A stretch of 64,000 nt of DNA from Superficieibacter sp. 1612_C1 (GTDB lineage Bacteria > Pseudomonadota > Gammaproteobacteria > Enterobacterales > Enterobacteriaceae), in contig NZ_JADGMI010000002.1 in assembly GCF_015234305.1 (NCBI RefSeq), forward strand, positions 558,001 to 622,000, given 5' to 3'. Of this stretch, positions 32,997 through 44,127 are shown one piece after another. The stretch's first letter is position 1. Each line of letters opens with the position of its first letter. Position numbers and translations under genes: made by a program. The notes beneath the pieces were generated by a model. The model searched no databases. It saw only the letters and a program-made list of their open reading frames with translations, and was not told where the DNA came from.

Positions 32997-34427
32997 ATGC
33001 AGGAAAACCTTTCCATTTCAGCGGCATCTGGCCGGACTGCGGATGCGCCGTCTGCCAGCGTACACGCCTTGCTGCGTCAGGTTATGGCGATTTATGACGT
33101 CAAAACGCTGGTCGCTGAACTGAGTTCGCTGGGTGAACATCACTGGAGCCCCGCCATTCTCAAACGCGTGGCGACCAGTGAACGTGCCTGGCAGCGGCTG
33201 AGCGAGAATGAACAGGCCCACCTTGCGGCGCTGTTGCCATCACCGCCTGCCCATCATCCTCATTATGCTTTCCGTTTTGTTGATCTCTTTGCCGGTATCG
33301 GCGGGATCCGTCACGGCTTTGAAGCCATCGGCGGGCAGTGCGTGTTTACCAGCGAATGGAACAAACATGCGGTGCGTACGTATAAAGCGAACTGGTATTG
33401 TGACCCGGAACAGCACCACTTTAATGAAGATATTCGTGACGTCACCCTGAGCCACCAGCCACAGGTCAGCGATCGACAGGCGGCAGAGCATATTCGCGAG
33501 GTGATCCCGCAGCATGACGTGCTGCTGGCAGGCTTTCCCTGTCAGCCCTTTTCGCTGGCCGGGGTCTCAAAGAAAAATGCGCTTGGCCGCGCACACGGTT
33601 TTGCCTGTGATACCCAGGGAACACTGTTCTTTGATGTGGCGCGCATTATTGACGCGCGCCGTCCGCCGATCTTCGTGCTGGAAAACGTCAAAAACCTGAA
33701 GAGCCATGACGGCGGTAAAACCTTCCGCATTATCATGCAGACCCTGGATGATTTAGGCTATGAGGTGTCTGACGCCGCAGAAATGGGCGCGGACGATCCG
33801 AAAATCGTCGATGGTCAACATTTCCTGCCACAGCATCGCGAACGTATCGTGCTGGTGGGCTTTCGCCGCGATCTCAACCTGCACAACGGTTTTACGCTGC
33901 GCGACCTTCCGGCCCTTTACCCTGCGCAACGGCTGAGTTTTGCTGAACTGCTGGAGCCCGTGGTGGATGCCAAATTTATCCTGACGCCAGTGCTGTGGAA
34001 ATACCTTTATCGCTACGCTAAAAAGCATCAGGCGCGTGGCAACGGTTTTGGTTTTGGTCTGGTCGATCCGACCAATCCGCATAGCGTCGCCCGCACGCTT
34101 TCCGCCCGCTATTACAAAGATGGTGCCGAAATTCTTGTGGATCGCGGCTGGGACCGGGCATTGGGCGAGGTGAATTTCGATGATGCGGTAAATCAACAGC
34201 ATCGCCCGCGTCGCTTAACGCCGCGCGAGTGCGCCCGGTTAATGGGATTTGAAGCGCCGCAGGGCTATCAGTTCCGGATCCCGGTATCCGATACCCAGGC
34301 GTATCGCCAGTTTGGTAACTCGGTGGTGGTTCCGGCATTTGCGGCGGTGGCAAAATTACTCAAGCCCCGCATCATGCAGGCGGTGGCGCTACGTAAAAAA
34401 GGGATCGGGTCGGGTGGACGTTCATAA
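32997..34427 (+). CDS. dcm: DNA (cytosine-5-)-methyltransferase Dcm
   Basis: 476 residues, close to the E. coli length (472). After a variable N-terminal stretch the C5-methyltransferase motifs follow: [19 protein letters not shown] (motif I, SAM site), [11 protein letters not shown] with catalytic Cys about residue 182 (motif IV), FVLENVKNL (ENV, motif VI), [11 protein letters not shown] (motif VIII) and [14 protein letters not shown] with QFGNSVV (motifs IX-X). It should methylate the inner cytosine of CCWGG. It overlaps vsr by 14 bases, as in other enterobacteria. Confidence 0.97.
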   Translation: MQENLSISAASGRTADAPSASVHALLRQVMAIYDVKTLVAELSSLGEHHWSPAILKRVATSERAWQRLSENEQAHLAALLPSPPAHHPHYAFRFVDLFAGIGGIRHGFEAIGGQCVFTSEWNKHAVRTYKANWYCDPEQHHFNEDIRDVTLSHQPQVSDRQAAEHIREVIPQHDVLLAGFPCQPFSLAGVSKKNALGRAHGFACDTQGTLFFDVARIIDARRPPIFVLENVKNLKSHDGGKTFRIIMQTLDDLGYEVSDAAEMGADDPKIVDGQHFLPQHRERIVLVGFRRDLNLHNGFTLRDLPALYPAQRLSFAELLEPVVDAKFILTPVLWKYLYRYAKKHQARGNGFGFGLVDPTNPHSVARTLSARYYKDGAEILVDRGWDRALGEVNFDDAVNQQHRPRRLTPRECARLMGFEAPQGYQFRIPVSDTQAYRQFGNSVVVPAFAAVAKLLKPRIMQAVALRKKGIGSGGRS

Positions 34428-34890
34428 TAAGGCCACGCGCAGCAAGAATATGCGGGCAATAGGCACCCGCGATACGGCCATTGAAAAGCGGCTGGCGCTG
34501 TTGCTGGAGGCGTCCGGCTTTACCTTTACCGTACAGGATGCCTCGCTGCCGGGACGTCCTGATTTTGTGATTGCTGACTACCGCTGTGTGATCTTCACTC
34601 ACGGCTGTTTCTGGCATCATCATGACTGCTATCTGTTTAAGGTTCCCGCGACCCGCACGGACTTCTGGCTGGAAAAAATTGGCAAAAACGTTGAACGTGA
34701 CCGGCGGGATGTGCAGCGATTGACAGAGCAGGGCTGGAGAGTGTTGATCGTCTGGGAATGCGCGCTACGAGGGCGAGAAAAGCTCAGCGATAGCGCCCTG
34801 AGTGAACGGCTTGAAGAGTGGATCTGCGGCGGCGGTGACAGCGCACAGATCGACACTCAGGGCATTCATCCACTGCCGATTATTTCTTGA
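34414..34890 (+). CDS. vsr: Very short patch repair endonuclease Vsr
   Basis: 158 residues from GTG 34414 ([16 protein letters not shown]); the frame is open further upstream inside dcm but homology starts here. Key residues are visible: [23 protein letters not shown] with the catalytic Asp and His cluster and the zinc-binding cysteines, then [12 protein letters not shown] and VLIVWECAL. Vsr nicks 5' of T in T:G mismatches that arise when 5-methylcytosine in Dcm sites deaminates. Overlap with dcm keeps the pair linked. Confidence 0.95.
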   Translation: MDVHNKATRSKNMRAIGTRDTAIEKRLALLLEASGFTFTVQDASLPGRPDFVIADYRCVIFTHGCFWHHHDCYLFKVPATRTDFWLEKIGKNVERDRRDVQRLTEQGWRVLIVWECALRGREKLSDSALSERLEEWICGGGDSAQIDTQGIHPLPIIS

Positions 34891-35791
34891 TCTCACAAGG
34901 CGTTACAACGGGACGCGCCGGAAAGAGATATTTTCCCAGCGTGACCAGCACCACCGCAAAAATAATCACCCCCAGCGCCAGCCATTCCACCGACGAGAGA
35001 CGTTCGCCGCCAAAGCCAGTACCCAGTAAAACGGCGACCACCGGGTTAACATAGGCGTAGCTGGTGGCAATCGCGGGGGTGACGTTGCGAATAAGGTACA
35101 TATAGGCGTTGATGGCGATCACCGAGCCGAAAATCGCCAGATAGCCAACGGCGAGGAAGCCGGACAGTCCTGGCATCGCGATCAGTTTCTCACCCGTTAA
35201 AAACGATGCCGCCAGTAGCACGATGCCTGCCGCCAGCATCTCAATCGCCCCCGCCATCATGCCGACAGGCAGTTCAATGCGTGAACCGTAAACCGATCCA
35301 AATGCCCAGCTCACCGAGCCGATGAGGATTAAAATTGCGCCCCACGGATTTCCGTTCAGGTTGCCGCCGCTGTTAAGCAGGATAATCCCTGCGAGGCCAA
35401 TGGCGATGCCCAGCCACTCCAGCTTGCGGGTGGCGATGCCGAAAAAGCGGCTAAAGCACAGAGTAAATAGCGGCACGGTAGCGACCATTACCGCCGCAAT
35501 CCCGGAAGGTACGTGCTGGTGCTCAGCGATGGTGACAAAACCGTTGCCCACGGCGAGCAGAAGCACGCCAATCAGCGCCGCATTCAGTATCGGCCGCAGG
35601 GCAGGAAGTTTGTGGCCGGTGATTAACAGGTATGCCATCAACAGCACGCCTGCCGCCGAAAAACGCACGCCAGCCATCAGCAGCGGCGGCCAGCTCTTGA
35701 CGCCGATGCTGATGGCGAAATAGGTGGAACCCCAAATAATATACAGTGCGAAAAGCGCACTCATGAGCGGTAAAAGTTGCCTGAAACGCAT
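34880..35791 (-). CDS. yedA: EamA-family transporter YedA
   Basis: 303 residues with ten transmembrane segments in two EamA (DMT) repeats: IIWGSTYFAIS near residue 18 and SVSWAFGSVYGS plus YAYVNPVVAVLLG in the second half. Matches E. coli YedA, a putative amino-acid or metabolite exporter of the 10-TMS family. It converges on vsr and overlaps it by 11 bases at the 3' ends. Confidence 0.93.
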   Translation of the reverse strand: MRFRQLLPLMSALFALYIIWGSTYFAISIGVKSWPPLLMAGVRFSAAGVLLMAYLLITGHKLPALRPILNAALIGVLLLAVGNGFVTIAEHQHVPSGIAAVMVATVPLFTLCFSRFFGIATRKLEWLGIAIGLAGIILLNSGGNLNGNPWGAILILIGSVSWAFGSVYGSRIELPVGMMAGAIEMLAAGIVLLAASFLTGEKLIAMPGLSGFLAVGYLAIFGSVIAINAYMYLIRNVTPAIATSYAYVNPVVAVLLGTGFGGERLSSVEWLALGVIIFAVVLVTLGKYLFPARPVVTPCEIKK

Positions 35792-35968
35792 ACTGCCTCA
35801 CAGCCATAAAGAAAGGACGCATATAGTAAACGTCAAAACTATCCGCCTGGCGAGCGGTTAATCTTAATTTGGATGTTAATTAAATGTTGACATTATTCTG
35901 CTATACCCGAGCGGCGACTTTTATTCCATACTATTGACTTGAGAAGTTTTAAACGAAGGAAAGACATT

Positions 35969-36880
35969 TTGGCCGGATCGAGTTTGTTAACGCTTTTAGA
36001 TGATATTGCCACCCTGCTGGATGATATCTCGCTGATGGGAAAACTGGCGGCAAAGAAGACCGCTGGCGTACTGGGGGATGATTTATCGCTTAATGCGCAG
36101 CAGGTCTCCGGCGTGCGTGCCAATCGGGAACTCCCGGTGGTCTGGGGAGTGGCTAAAGGCTCGCTCCTTAATAAAGTGATTCTGGTGCCATTGGCGCTGC
36201 TGATCAGCGCGTTTCTGCCGTGGGCGATTACGCCACTGCTGATGGTCGGTGGGGCGTTTCTGTGTTTTGAAGGCGCAGAGAAAATCCTCCACACCCTGCA
36301 TGCGCGCAAACATAAGGAAAGCCCCGAAGCCCGTCAGGAGCGTTTAGCCTCCATCGCTAAACAGGATCCGAAGACGTTCGAGCGCGATAAAGTCAAAGGT
36401 GCAATCCGCACCGATTTCATTTTGTCAGCCGAGATCGTAGCCATTACCCTTGGCATCGTCGCCGAAGCGCCGTTGTTAACCCAGGTACTGATTTTGTCCG
36501 GCATTGCCATCCTGGTGACAATTGGCGTATATGGCATTGTCGCCGTTATTGTTAAGCTGGACGACATGGGCTTCTGGCTGGTGGAAAAAGCCAATGCCCT
36601 GGCGCAGGCTACCGGCAAAACGCTGTTGTTTATCGCGCCGTGGCTGATGAAAATCCTTTCGGTTGTCGGCACGCTGGCAATGTTCCTCGTTGGTGGGGGC
36701 ATTGTCGTACACGGTATCGCACCACTGCATCATGCTATTGAGCATTTTAACGAGCAGCAGAGCGCGGCGATCCAGTGGTTAATTCCGTCGCTGGTTAACC
36801 TGGTGCTCGGATTTATTCTCGGGCTGATCGTGGTTGCCGTAGTGAAAATGGTCTCTCGCCTGCGCCAGCCTGCTCATTAA
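35969..36880 (+). CDS. yedI: DUF808 inner-membrane protein YedI
   Basis: 303 residues starting at TTG 35969 ([21 protein letters not shown]), with GAAGGAAAG just upstream; this matches the E. coli start. DUF808 proteins have several transmembrane segments (here about 75-110, 160-210, 225-255 and 270-300) and the conserved [19 protein letters not shown]. Function is not known. The 177 bases between yedA and yedI hold the two divergent promoters. Confidence 0.92.
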   Translation: MAGSSLLTLLDDIATLLDDISLMGKLAAKKTAGVLGDDLSLNAQQVSGVRANRELPVVWGVAKGSLLNKVILVPLALLISAFLPWAITPLLMVGGAFLCFEGAEKILHTLHARKHKESPEARQERLASIAKQDPKTFERDKVKGAIRTDFILSAEIVAITLGIVAEAPLLTQVLILSGIAILVTIGVYGIVAVIVKLDDMGFWLVEKANALAQATGKTLLFIAPWLMKILSVVGTLAMFLVGGGIVVHGIAPLHHAIEHFNEQQSAAIQWLIPSLVNLVLGFILGLIVVAVVKMVSRLRQPAH

Positions 36881-36958
36881 ATATCCAGCGCCGGGTACGC
36901 AAAACGTCAAAATTTCGTCTAAGGTGAAAACGTTTCACTCTGATACCGGAGGCAAAAA

Positions 36959-37129
36959 ATGGTCTTTATGGTCAGCGATGAAGTGATGACTAAAAACGGC
37001 GAGCGGCGCATGGTGGTCACGGGCTATGCCAGTGGCATGGTGGAGTGCCGCTGGTATGACGGTTTCGGCGTTAAGCAGGAGGCGTTTCGGGAAGAAGAGT
37101 TGTTATCTTACCGTCACCCGGACCCGTAA
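36959..37129 (+). CDS. yodC: Small protein YodC (DUF2158)
   Basis: 56 residues from ATG 36959 with GGAGG 9 bases upstream. The sequence MVFMVSDEVMTKNGERRMVV...SGMVECRWYDGFGVKQEAF matches E. coli YodC (60 residues), an SH3-like DUF2158 protein of unknown role. The gene is separate from yedI by 78 bases and from dgcQ by 118 bases; the latter gap has a GC hairpin (37154-37177) without T-run. Confidence 0.88.
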   Translation: MVFMVSDEVMTKNGERRMVVTGYASGMVECRWYDGFGVKQEAFREEELLSYRHPDP

Positions 37130-37247
37130 GCGCGTCGCTGCGTTCCCCTCAAGCCCGGCCTGCCGCGAGCCGGGCATGTTATTCACCCCAGCAAGATCCT
37201 GGTCAAATAAGGCGATGCCTGGAGTTTGCATTTAGCGCGAGATAGTA

Positions 37248-38909
37248 GTGGAAAAAACTCAGTGGCTGAAACAATTCGGCCTGCGCTTTACGCCCGGTAG
37301 GGTGGTCAGCCTTTGTTTTATCGTGGTTCTGATCTGCTCGTCTTTTCTGACCTGGCGGGAAGTCGCGGTGCTGGAAGATAACTATATTAGCAGCCAGCGC
37401 AATCGCCTTGAGAGCGTCTCACATGGCATGGATATGCAGCTTCAGTTCAATATGGACAGGCTGTTTTTTCTGCGCAACGGTATGCAGGCCGCGCTGAAAA
37501 CGCCTCTGCAACTAAAGAGTATGTCGATTGCCCGCCATGAGTTTGATCGCAAGCGCCAGCAGGATACGTGGTCGGTACAGTCCGGGAGCCGGCATTTGCT
37601 GACCGTGAACGGCGTATCGGATGCCTTTGTCACCCATAGCCCGGATCTGAACCGGGATGATGCGCTTTTACATAATGAGCTGACGGCGGCGCTTGAGCTG
37701 GGCTATCTCCTGCACCTCTCTTCCAGCAGCAACAGCATTGAGTCCCGCACGCAGTATGTCTCCCGCGCTGGCTTCTTCGTCACCAGCGATCCACAGCCCA
37801 TCGCCGACATTACGTCGTATTACGCCAGCGTGATTACCAGCCCGTGGTTTTTTACCCAGTCGGCGCGTGATAATCGCGGGCGTGGGATCCGCTGGTATAC
37901 GGAACAGACTAAAGCGCGCGGCGTGCAGGTGATCACCGCCAGCATTCCCCTGGACCTGGCCGATCGCTGGTATGGCGTACTGGCGATGGATGTTGACGTT
38001 AGCGCGTTGCAGCGGCTGCTGGTGGAGGCCATTGGCGATCAACCCGAGGGCACCTGGCAACTCTACGACAGTCAGCTTGTCTGGCTGGCGTCGAGCAGGA
38101 CGGACGCCTCAGGCGGACCCACCCTTACCGCAACGGATCGTCAGCGTATTCTTGCGGACATCGGGCACGATACGCGCGGGGGCATTCTGACCACCAGCGG
38201 TTATATCAGCTGGCAAAAACTCAAAAATTTCGATGGCATCGTCTTGCATGTCCATACGCTGCGCGAAGGTCTTGGCGGCGCGTTTGGCAATATTATTATT
38301 GCGCTGAGCCTGTTATGGCTGGTGTTTACCTCCATTTTGATTTTGTCGTGGGTGGTGATCCGCCGGATGGTGCGCAATATGATCGCGATGCAGGAGTCGC
38401 TGGAGTGGCGGGCATGGTATGACACCTTAACGCGGCTACCCAATCGTGGGGCATTATTTGACCGGGCCGAAGAGGCCGTTCTGGCCTGCCAGCTGGCGCA
38501 GCAACCGCTGTGTGTTATTCAACTCGATCTCGACCATTTCAAACGTATTAATGACCAGTATGGACATCAGGCCGGAGATCGCGTGCTGTCGCATGTGGGG
38601 AGTCTCATCACCAATGCCCTGCGTGAGCACGATGTGGCGGGTCGCGTGGGCGGCGAGGAATTCTGTATTGTCCTGCCCAATACCACGATGGCGATGGCAA
38701 TCCGCGTCGCTGAACGGATCCGCAATCACATTAGCGCGAAAGAGTTCCTGATACGCAAAAACACCACGCTGCGGATCAGCGCCTCGCTGGGCGTCAGCAG
38801 CACGGAGGAGCGCGGGCGCTATGATTTTGAATATCTGCAATCCATTGCCGATCGTCGCCTTTACCTGGCCAAACAAAACGGGCGTAACCGTATTTATTCC
38901 GCAGGCTAA
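37248..38909 (+). CDS. dgcQ: Diguanylate cyclase DgcQ (YedQ)
   Basis: 553 residues from GTG 37248. A membrane segment (about residues 18-40), a CHASE7-type periplasmic domain (about 45-345), a second membrane segment (about 345-375) and a GGDEF domain follow. The active loop is GGEEF at about 467-471, a functional variant, and RxxD-type inhibitory residues are not obvious. It matches E. coli YedQ/DgcQ, which makes c-di-GMP and has been linked to cellulose production and lower motility. It therefore opposes the flagellar genes in this window. Confidence 0.94.
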   Translation: MEKTQWLKQFGLRFTPGRVVSLCFIVVLICSSFLTWREVAVLEDNYISSQRNRLESVSHGMDMQLQFNMDRLFFLRNGMQAALKTPLQLKSMSIARHEFDRKRQQDTWSVQSGSRHLLTVNGVSDAFVTHSPDLNRDDALLHNELTAALELGYLLHLSSSSNSIESRTQYVSRAGFFVTSDPQPIADITSYYASVITSPWFFTQSARDNRGRGIRWYTEQTKARGVQVITASIPLDLADRWYGVLAMDVDVSALQRLLVEAIGDQPEGTWQLYDSQLVWLASSRTDASGGPTLTATDRQRILADIGHDTRGGILTTSGYISWQKLKNFDGIVLHVHTLREGLGGAFGNIIIALSLLWLVFTSILILSWVVIRRMVRNMIAMQESLEWRAWYDTLTRLPNRGALFDRAEEAVLACQLAQQPLCVIQLDLDHFKRINDQYGHQAGDRVLSHVGSLITNALREHDVAGRVGGEEFCIVLPNTTMAMAIRVAERIRNHISAKEFLIRKNTTLRISASLGVSSTEERGRYDFEYLQSIADRRLYLAKQNGRNRIYSAG

Positions 38910-39721
38910 AAGGAAGGAAAGAAGTGCGCCATTCCTTCACTCCAGCCCGCCGGACCTTCCTGCGCGGTATGATAAACGCGTTGCGGATCGTTACGTTTCA
39001 GCCTGACGCCATCGCGATTTAAGCCTTTCACCACCACCGCATAGTCTACGACATCCAGCAGAGGCGCATCATTGGGGCCGTCGCCCAGCCCCAGGGTAGT
39101 GCGACGTTTGCCTTCGCGCTGCTGGTATTTATTGAGTAAAAAAATCGTCGCCTGGGCTTTATCGCCTCGCTGATCGAGAACATGCCAGAAACGCGCGCCC
39201 TGAACAATGTGCAGGCCGAATGAGGCCAGGGTCGCGGCAAATTCACTCATCCGCGCATCGCTGTCGCGCCAGATTAACGTTTCGGAGGCTTCCTGCTGAC
39301 GGGCGAGGGCGGAATGAGCATTGTTGAGGCCAGTCCAGTCGCTAATAATCTGCTCATCCACGTCAGAAAAAGTGGTGAACTTAAATCCTTCGTTTTCGCG
39401 CAGTTTTGCCAGAACAGCGGCAATCTCTACCTGAGGCGAGCCGGCGATCAGGCGAGGGAAGTGCTCATCATCCTGCCAGCCAGCATCAAGCTGGATCACC
39501 GCGCCGTTTTCCGCGATAAAAGGCAGCCCCTGTAGGCCGGTCTCCTGCTGAATTTGCGCCATTTCGGCCGCGGTTTTACTGCTGCACAAAATCACTGGCG
39601 CACCAGCCTCTTTTAGCCGGTTGAGCCACGGTACGGCGGGCTGCCAGTCCCCGGTATGGCTTTCGAGCAGGGTGCCTTCCAGATCGGTAAATACCAGCAG
39701 CGGTTCACGCAGGTCGGGCAT
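38906..39721 (-). CDS. yedP: Mannosyl-3-phosphoglycerate phosphatase-like HAD protein YedP
   Basis: 271 residues, same length as E. coli YedP. HAD motifs: [15 protein letters not shown] (motif I), VILCSSKT (motif II) and [12 protein letters not shown] (motif IV), with the MPGP-type cap between. Motif I reads D-L-E where D-L-D is usual, so the acid/base aspartate is replaced by glutamate (codon GAA near 39690). The stop overlaps the end of dgcQ by four bases in convergent orientation. The physiological substrate in enterobacteria is unclear. Confidence 0.9.
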   Translation of the reverse strand: MPDLREPLLVFTDLEGTLLESHTGDWQPAVPWLNRLKEAGAPVILCSSKTAAEMAQIQQETGLQGLPFIAENGAVIQLDAGWQDDEHFPRLIAGSPQVEIAAVLAKLRENEGFKFTTFSDVDEQIISDWTGLNNAHSALARQQEASETLIWRDSDARMSEFAATLASFGLHIVQGARFWHVLDQRGDKAQATIFLLNKYQQREGKRRTTLGLGDGPNDAPLLDVVDYAVVVKGLNRDGVRLKRNDPQRVYHTAQEGPAGWSEGMAHFFPSF

Positions 39722-39925
39722 ACATTTCTCCTTTCAGTCCGTCATGATTAGCCTGAGATAATTCCTAAATGCAATTTGGCATGCTGAACACTTTTTATGG
39801 GAACGAGCCCAACAAACGAGGCGTGATGCCACCTGTCATTGTCCCCCGGGCAGAAACCGTGTCTTTTGGAATTATTCACATAGCGAATAGTTCTTGTCAT
39901 GCAAAAAAATTGCGGATATGTTTAA

Positions 39926-40576
<651 letters not shown>

Positions 40577-40582
40577 TTCGGG

Positions 40583-40610
40583 ACCACTGGCGGGTGGCCC
40601 CGCCAGTGGT
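40583..40610. terminator. Bidirectional hairpin between dsrB and rcsA
   Basis: ACCACTGGCGG and CCGCCAGTGGT are a perfect 11-bp inverted repeat around a 6-base loop, in the 39-base gap between the two stops. T-runs are poor. Confidence 0.7.
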
Positions 40611-40615
40611 ATTAC

Positions 40616-41239
40616 TTAGCGCATGTTGACATAAATCCCGTTAGTGACGTTGTCTGTCAATCGGACAACATGATAAATAACCTGTTTATTATGCGTTTTA
40701 ATCTTTCTTTTAATATTGCCTTTATGTGACGATACGGTCTTCGCTTTGATATTCATCTGGTCTGAAATCTGAATCGTCCCTTGCCCTGACATCCACATCC
40801 GCAGCATAAAAGATTCAGTCCGGCTTAACGACAGCGTCTGCATATTAATTGCGCTAAAATGATCGCTGCCTTTTTTAAGACAATTACCCAAAATATCGTC
40901 CAGTGATTCAGGTTTGATTGACTTTGAACTAATTAACAAATTCTTTCTCACCAGTAAATACTCATCGAAATGGAGATTGGCAATCGCCATAAATACGATG
41001 AATAACGTGTCGGGGTGTTGATTAATGATCTGCCTGATTTGTTGACTACTTTCAGGGTCATGGATAAAACAGTCTTCATTAATAAACACCACGTCAGGCC
41101 GGCTTTCCTCGCAGGCCACCGCCAGGGCTGCTGTGTCCTTTGCATCCCCAATCTCGCGTCTTTTAACTCCCCGGCTCGCCAGGTATCCGATTAATCCTAA
41201 TCGGGTATAACTGCACAAGTCCATAATAATCGTTGACAT
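40616..41239 (-). CDS. rcsA: RcsA, co-regulator of capsule and Rcs-controlled genes
   Basis: 207 residues, very like E. coli RcsA. An N-terminal sensor-like domain ([16 protein letters not shown]...[11 protein letters not shown]) precedes a LuxR-type helix-turn-helix in the last 65 residues ([43 protein letters not shown]). RcsA pairs with phosphorylated RcsB at RcsAB boxes to switch on colanic-acid genes and repress flhDC; it is degraded by Lon. Its 279-base upstream region contains an RcsAB box for autoregulation. Confidence 0.97.
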   Translation of the reverse strand: MSTIIMDLCSYTRLGLIGYLASRGVKRREIGDAKDTAALAVACEESRPDVVFINEDCFIHDPESSQQIRQIINQHPDTLFIVFMAIANLHFDEYLLVRKNLLISSKSIKPESLDDILGNCLKKGSDHFSAINMQTLSLSRTESFMLRMWMSGQGTIQISDQMNIKAKTVSSHKGNIKRKIKTHNKQVIYHVVRLTDNVTNGIYVNMR

Positions 41240-41385
41240 GGCATACCCTCACTCAATGCATAACGATAATTAACCCATTGCCTTACCGATTTCACAACGT
41301 CCTGTGGTAATAATTTTTTAGATTAATAAGACAGGCAGAGTTTTTCAGGCCTGAGCACTATCCCGTAAAGTTGCGTATAAGTTGC

Positions 41386-41399
41386 CAGGAATCATCTTA
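41386..41399 (-). promoter_or_regulatory. RcsAB box upstream of rcsA
   Basis: On the minus strand TAAGATGATTCCTG matches the RcsAB consensus TAAGAATATTCCTA at 11 of 14 positions, about 147 bases before the rcsA start. Confidence 0.7.
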
Positions 41400-41518
41400 A
41401 ACTAAATTGCAGATAAGTTTATGTGATGGGAATTAAAACAACGATTAGCCATTTGGTATATCGTGGAGGGTATACGGTAATTTTTATTTTAGGATTAACC
41501 TCAGATAACACCTGGTAA

Positions 41519-42313
41519 TTATCGGGGTGTTATTTTCGGTAACTCACTGATTATGTCAGCAAGTAAATTAAAGATCTCGCTAAATAAATGTTCACAGAAC
41601 GGCGCGATTAACGGCATTAACACCGACATCAGCAGAATGCCGACGCTGAGCGTCAGCGGAAAGCCAATGACAAAAACGGAAAGCTGGGGAGCCATTCTGT
41701 TGAGCATTCCCAGCGCCAGGTTGAGCGTCAGCAGCAGAGTGATCACCGGTAGCGCCAGCATCAGGCCGTTAAGGAAAATCAACCCACCCGCGCGGGCGAG
41801 AGCTAAAAAGGCGTTGCTGTTAATCGGTTCGCCACCGATGGGCAGGGTGTGAAAGGTATCTGCCAGCATGGAGATCAGCCACAGATGACCATTGAACGTC
41901 AGAAACAGCAGCAGGGCGAGCATATCCATCAATCGCGCCAGGACCGGCATATTTAAATTACTGCCCGGATCGATGAATGTGGCGAATGACAGCCCCATTT
42001 GCAGGCCGATAATCTCTCCGGCAGTACGAATGGCCGCGAAGGCAAACTGCATGGTAAACCCGAGCGCAATGCCGATCAGGATTTGCTCCAGTCCCAGTCC
42101 CAGTGCTTCAAGAGAGAACAGCGGAACGTTAGTGGCAGGCAGTGTCGGCGCGATAATGACGGTGATCATGATGCCCAGCCCAAGCTTAACCCGCTTCGGT
42201 ACGCTTTTCTCGCTTAAGATGGGGGCGGTGGAAATCAGCGCCAGCACGCGCAGCAGCGGCCAGAAGTAGAGGCCCAGCCAGTGAAGCCATTGATCGCTCG
42301 TCACCTGCACCAT
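41519..42313 (-). CDS. fliR: Flagellar export apparatus protein FliR
   Basis: 264 residues, inner-membrane, about six hydrophobic segments. Starts [26 protein letters not shown] and contains [23 protein letters not shown], typical of FliR. With FliP and FliQ it forms the helical core of the export gate (FliP5Q4R1). Last gene of the fliLMNOPQR operon. A hairpin AACACC/GGTGTT (41508-41532) overlaps its stop and may act as terminator. Confidence 0.96.
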   Translation of the reverse strand: MVQVTSDQWLHWLGLYFWPLLRVLALISTAPILSEKSVPKRVKLGLGIMITVIIAPTLPATNVPLFSLEALGLGLEQILIGIALGFTMQFAFAAIRTAGEIIGLQMGLSFATFIDPGSNLNMPVLARLMDMLALLLFLTFNGHLWLISMLADTFHTLPIGGEPINSNAFLALARAGGLIFLNGLMLALPVITLLLTLNLALGMLNRMAPQLSVFVIGFPLTLSVGILLMSVLMPLIAPFCEHLFSEIFNLLADIISELPKITPR

Positions 42314-42320
42314 TGGGCGG

Positions 42321-42590
42321 TTATCCGATGATGTAGGGAATATTGCTGAACAGGGTGCGCATATAGTCCAGCAGCAGATTCAGCATCCACGGCCCGGCGA
42401 CGATAATGGCAATAAACACCGCGATGATTTTCGGAATGAAGGACAGCGTCATCTCGTTAATCTGGGTGGCTGCTTGCAGGATGCTGATAATAAGACCGGT
42501 GATCAGCGCCACCAGCAGCAGAGGCGCGGCCAGCGCGAGGGCCACTTTCATCGCCTCGGTGCCCATCATCATGACCGATTCAGGTGTCAT
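42321..42590 (-). CDS. fliQ: Flagellar export apparatus protein FliQ
   Basis: 89 residues from ATG 42590 ([18 protein letters not shown]), the same length as E. coli FliQ; the frame is open upstream but that part has no homology. Two membrane helices form a hairpin (about 17-40 and 52-75). Four copies join the FliPQR gate. Ten bases separate it from fliP. Confidence 0.96.
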   Translation of the reverse strand: MTPESVMMMGTEAMKVALALAAPLLLVALITGLIISILQAATQINEMTLSFIPKIIAVFIAIIVAGPWMLNLLLDYMRTLFSNIPYIIG

Positions 42591-42600
42591 TTCGCGCTCC

Positions 42601-43338
42601 CTAACTGTAGAAACTCTGCGCCAGCGAGCCGACCAGCAGTTGCCAGCCATCCACCAGTACAAACAGCATTAGCTTAAACGGCAGGGCGATGGTGGCGGGA
42701 GGCACCATCATCATCCCCAGCGCCATTAATACGCTGGCGATCACCAGGTCGATGATCAGGAACGGGATAAAAATGGTGAAGCCAATCTGGAAAGCGGTTT
42801 TCAGTTCGCTGGTCACGTAGGCCGGAAGCAGAATGCGCAGCGGCACGGCTTCGGGACCGGCAATCGGACCGCTGTTCGCCAGCCGGGCAAACAGCGCGAG
42901 ATCGGCTTCACGCGTCTGGCGCAGCATAAACTCGCGCAGCGGCTGAGCACCTTTCTCCATCGCCACATCCAGCGAGATTTTATTTTCGCTGAAGGGCTGA
43001 TACGCATCGGTATAAATCTTATCGATCACCGGCGACATAATGAAAAAGGTCAGAAATAAGGTCAGTCCGAGCATTACCTGATTCGGCGGTGCGGAGGGCG
43101 TGCCCAGCGCATTACGCAGCAGGCCAAAAACGATAATGATGCGGGTGAAGCTGGTGGTCATCAGCAACAGCGCGGGCAGGAACGTCAGCGACGTGATAAA
43201 TACCAGCGTCTGCACCGGCAGCGACCAGCTCTGACCACCGTTGGCGAGCGGCTGACTGACCAGACCGGGAAGCTGCGCCATAGCCGCAGGGGCTGCCAGC
43301 CAGAGTCCGGCCAGCAAAAAGGGAAGTATGCGGCGCAT
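42601..43338 (-). CDS. fliP: Flagellar export apparatus protein FliP
   Basis: 245 residues with a cleavable signal peptide ([21 protein letters not shown]), a long membrane hairpin and the conserved [29 protein letters not shown] and [17 protein letters not shown]. Five copies build the outer ring of the FliPQR gate at the base of the flagellar rod. Start and fliO stop overlap by one base. Confidence 0.97.
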   Translation of the reverse strand: MRRILPFLLAGLWLAAPAAMAQLPGLVSQPLANGGQSWSLPVQTLVFITSLTFLPALLLMTTSFTRIIIVFGLLRNALGTPSAPPNQVMLGLTLFLTFFIMSPVIDKIYTDAYQPFSENKISLDVAMEKGAQPLREFMLRQTREADLALFARLANSGPIAGPEAVPLRILLPAYVTSELKTAFQIGFTIFIPFLIIDLVIASVLMALGMMMVPPATIALPFKLMLFVLVDGWQLLVGSLAQSFYS

Positions 43339-43712
43339 CAGGATCTCCCGGAACGCTTAAGCAGATTTTTCATCATCGACGAAAAATCGGGGGTTGCTGG
43401 TGTTGCCGTGGCACTGTCTGGTGCAGCGGGGGGCAGCGTATGCAATAACGAAATTTGTGCGGCGGTCACGCCGAGCACCAGGCGGGCGTCTTCAACTTCA
43501 ACAATTACAATCCGTTCGCGCGGGCCAAGCGTCGCCCCTGCGCTAACCTTCAGGCCGCGTGCCGCGTTGCCTTTGCCGCTGAATCCGACCCGCTTTAACA
43601 GCCATGCGGCCATCAGGATCAGGAAAATAATGCCGAGTAACGCGCCGCTGACCTGCATCAGCGACGAGGCAGGGGATACGGCCGGCTGAACGACCGTGGC
43701 CTGGGTTTTCAT
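43338..43712 (-). CDS. fliO: Flagellar assembly protein FliO
   Basis: 124 residues with one membrane segment (about 22-42: [18 protein letters not shown]) and a cytoplasmic tail with [30 protein letters not shown]. FliO helps stabilise FliP and assemble the export gate without being part of the final core. Located one base after fliN. Confidence 0.95.
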   Translation of the reverse strand: MKTQATVVQPAVSPASSLMQVSGALLGIIFLILMAAWLLKRVGFSGKGNAARGLKVSAGATLGPRERIVIVEVEDARLVLGVTAAQISLLHTLPPAAPDSATATPATPDFSSMMKNLLKRSGRS

Positions 43713-43713
43713 C

Positions 43714-44127
43714 TTATTTACTCAGACGACGCATACGCTCTGACGGCGTGATGATATCGGTAATGCGCACGCCGTATTTATCGGCAACCACCACCACTTC
43801 ACCCTGCGCGATCAGATAGCCGTTAATCAGGATATCCAGCGGCTCACCGGCCAGACCGTCCAGCGACACCACCGAACCCTGCGTCAGTCGCAGCAACTCT
43901 TTGATCGTCATCCGGGTGCGGCCCAGTTCCACGGTGAGTTTGACCGGGATATCCATAATCAGATCGATATCCTGGAGCGTGCCGCTCACATCGCCGCCGC
44001 CCAGCTGCTGAAAAACCGCGTCCGTCGCGCTTTTCCCGGCGGGGTTTTTCTGTTCATTCAACGCTTCAGCCCACAGGTCGTCCATCGATCCGCCGTTGTC
44101 ATCAGAAGGATTATTCATGTCACTCAT
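43714..44127 (-). CDS. fliN: Flagellar motor switch protein FliN
   Basis: 137 residues. An unstructured acidic N-terminus (about 1-50) leads to the SpoA/CheC domain: DIPVKLTVELGRTRMTIKELLRLTQGSVVSLDGLAGEPLDILINGYLIAQGEVVVVADKYGVRITDI. FliN tetramers line the bottom of the C-ring, bind CheY-P effects and dock FliH. The start overlaps the fliM stop by TAATG. Confidence 0.97.
   Translation of the reverse strand: MSDMNNPSDDNGGSMDDLWAEALNEQKNPAGKSATDAVFQQLGGGDVSGTLQDIDLIMDIPVKLTVELGRTRMTIKELLRLTQGSVVSLDGLAGEPLDILINGYLIAQGEVVVVADKYGVRITDIITPSERMRRLSK

Noticed and set aside
34249..34413. Extended vsr start inside dcm
   Set aside because: The upstream part is out-of-frame dcm sequence without Vsr similarity.
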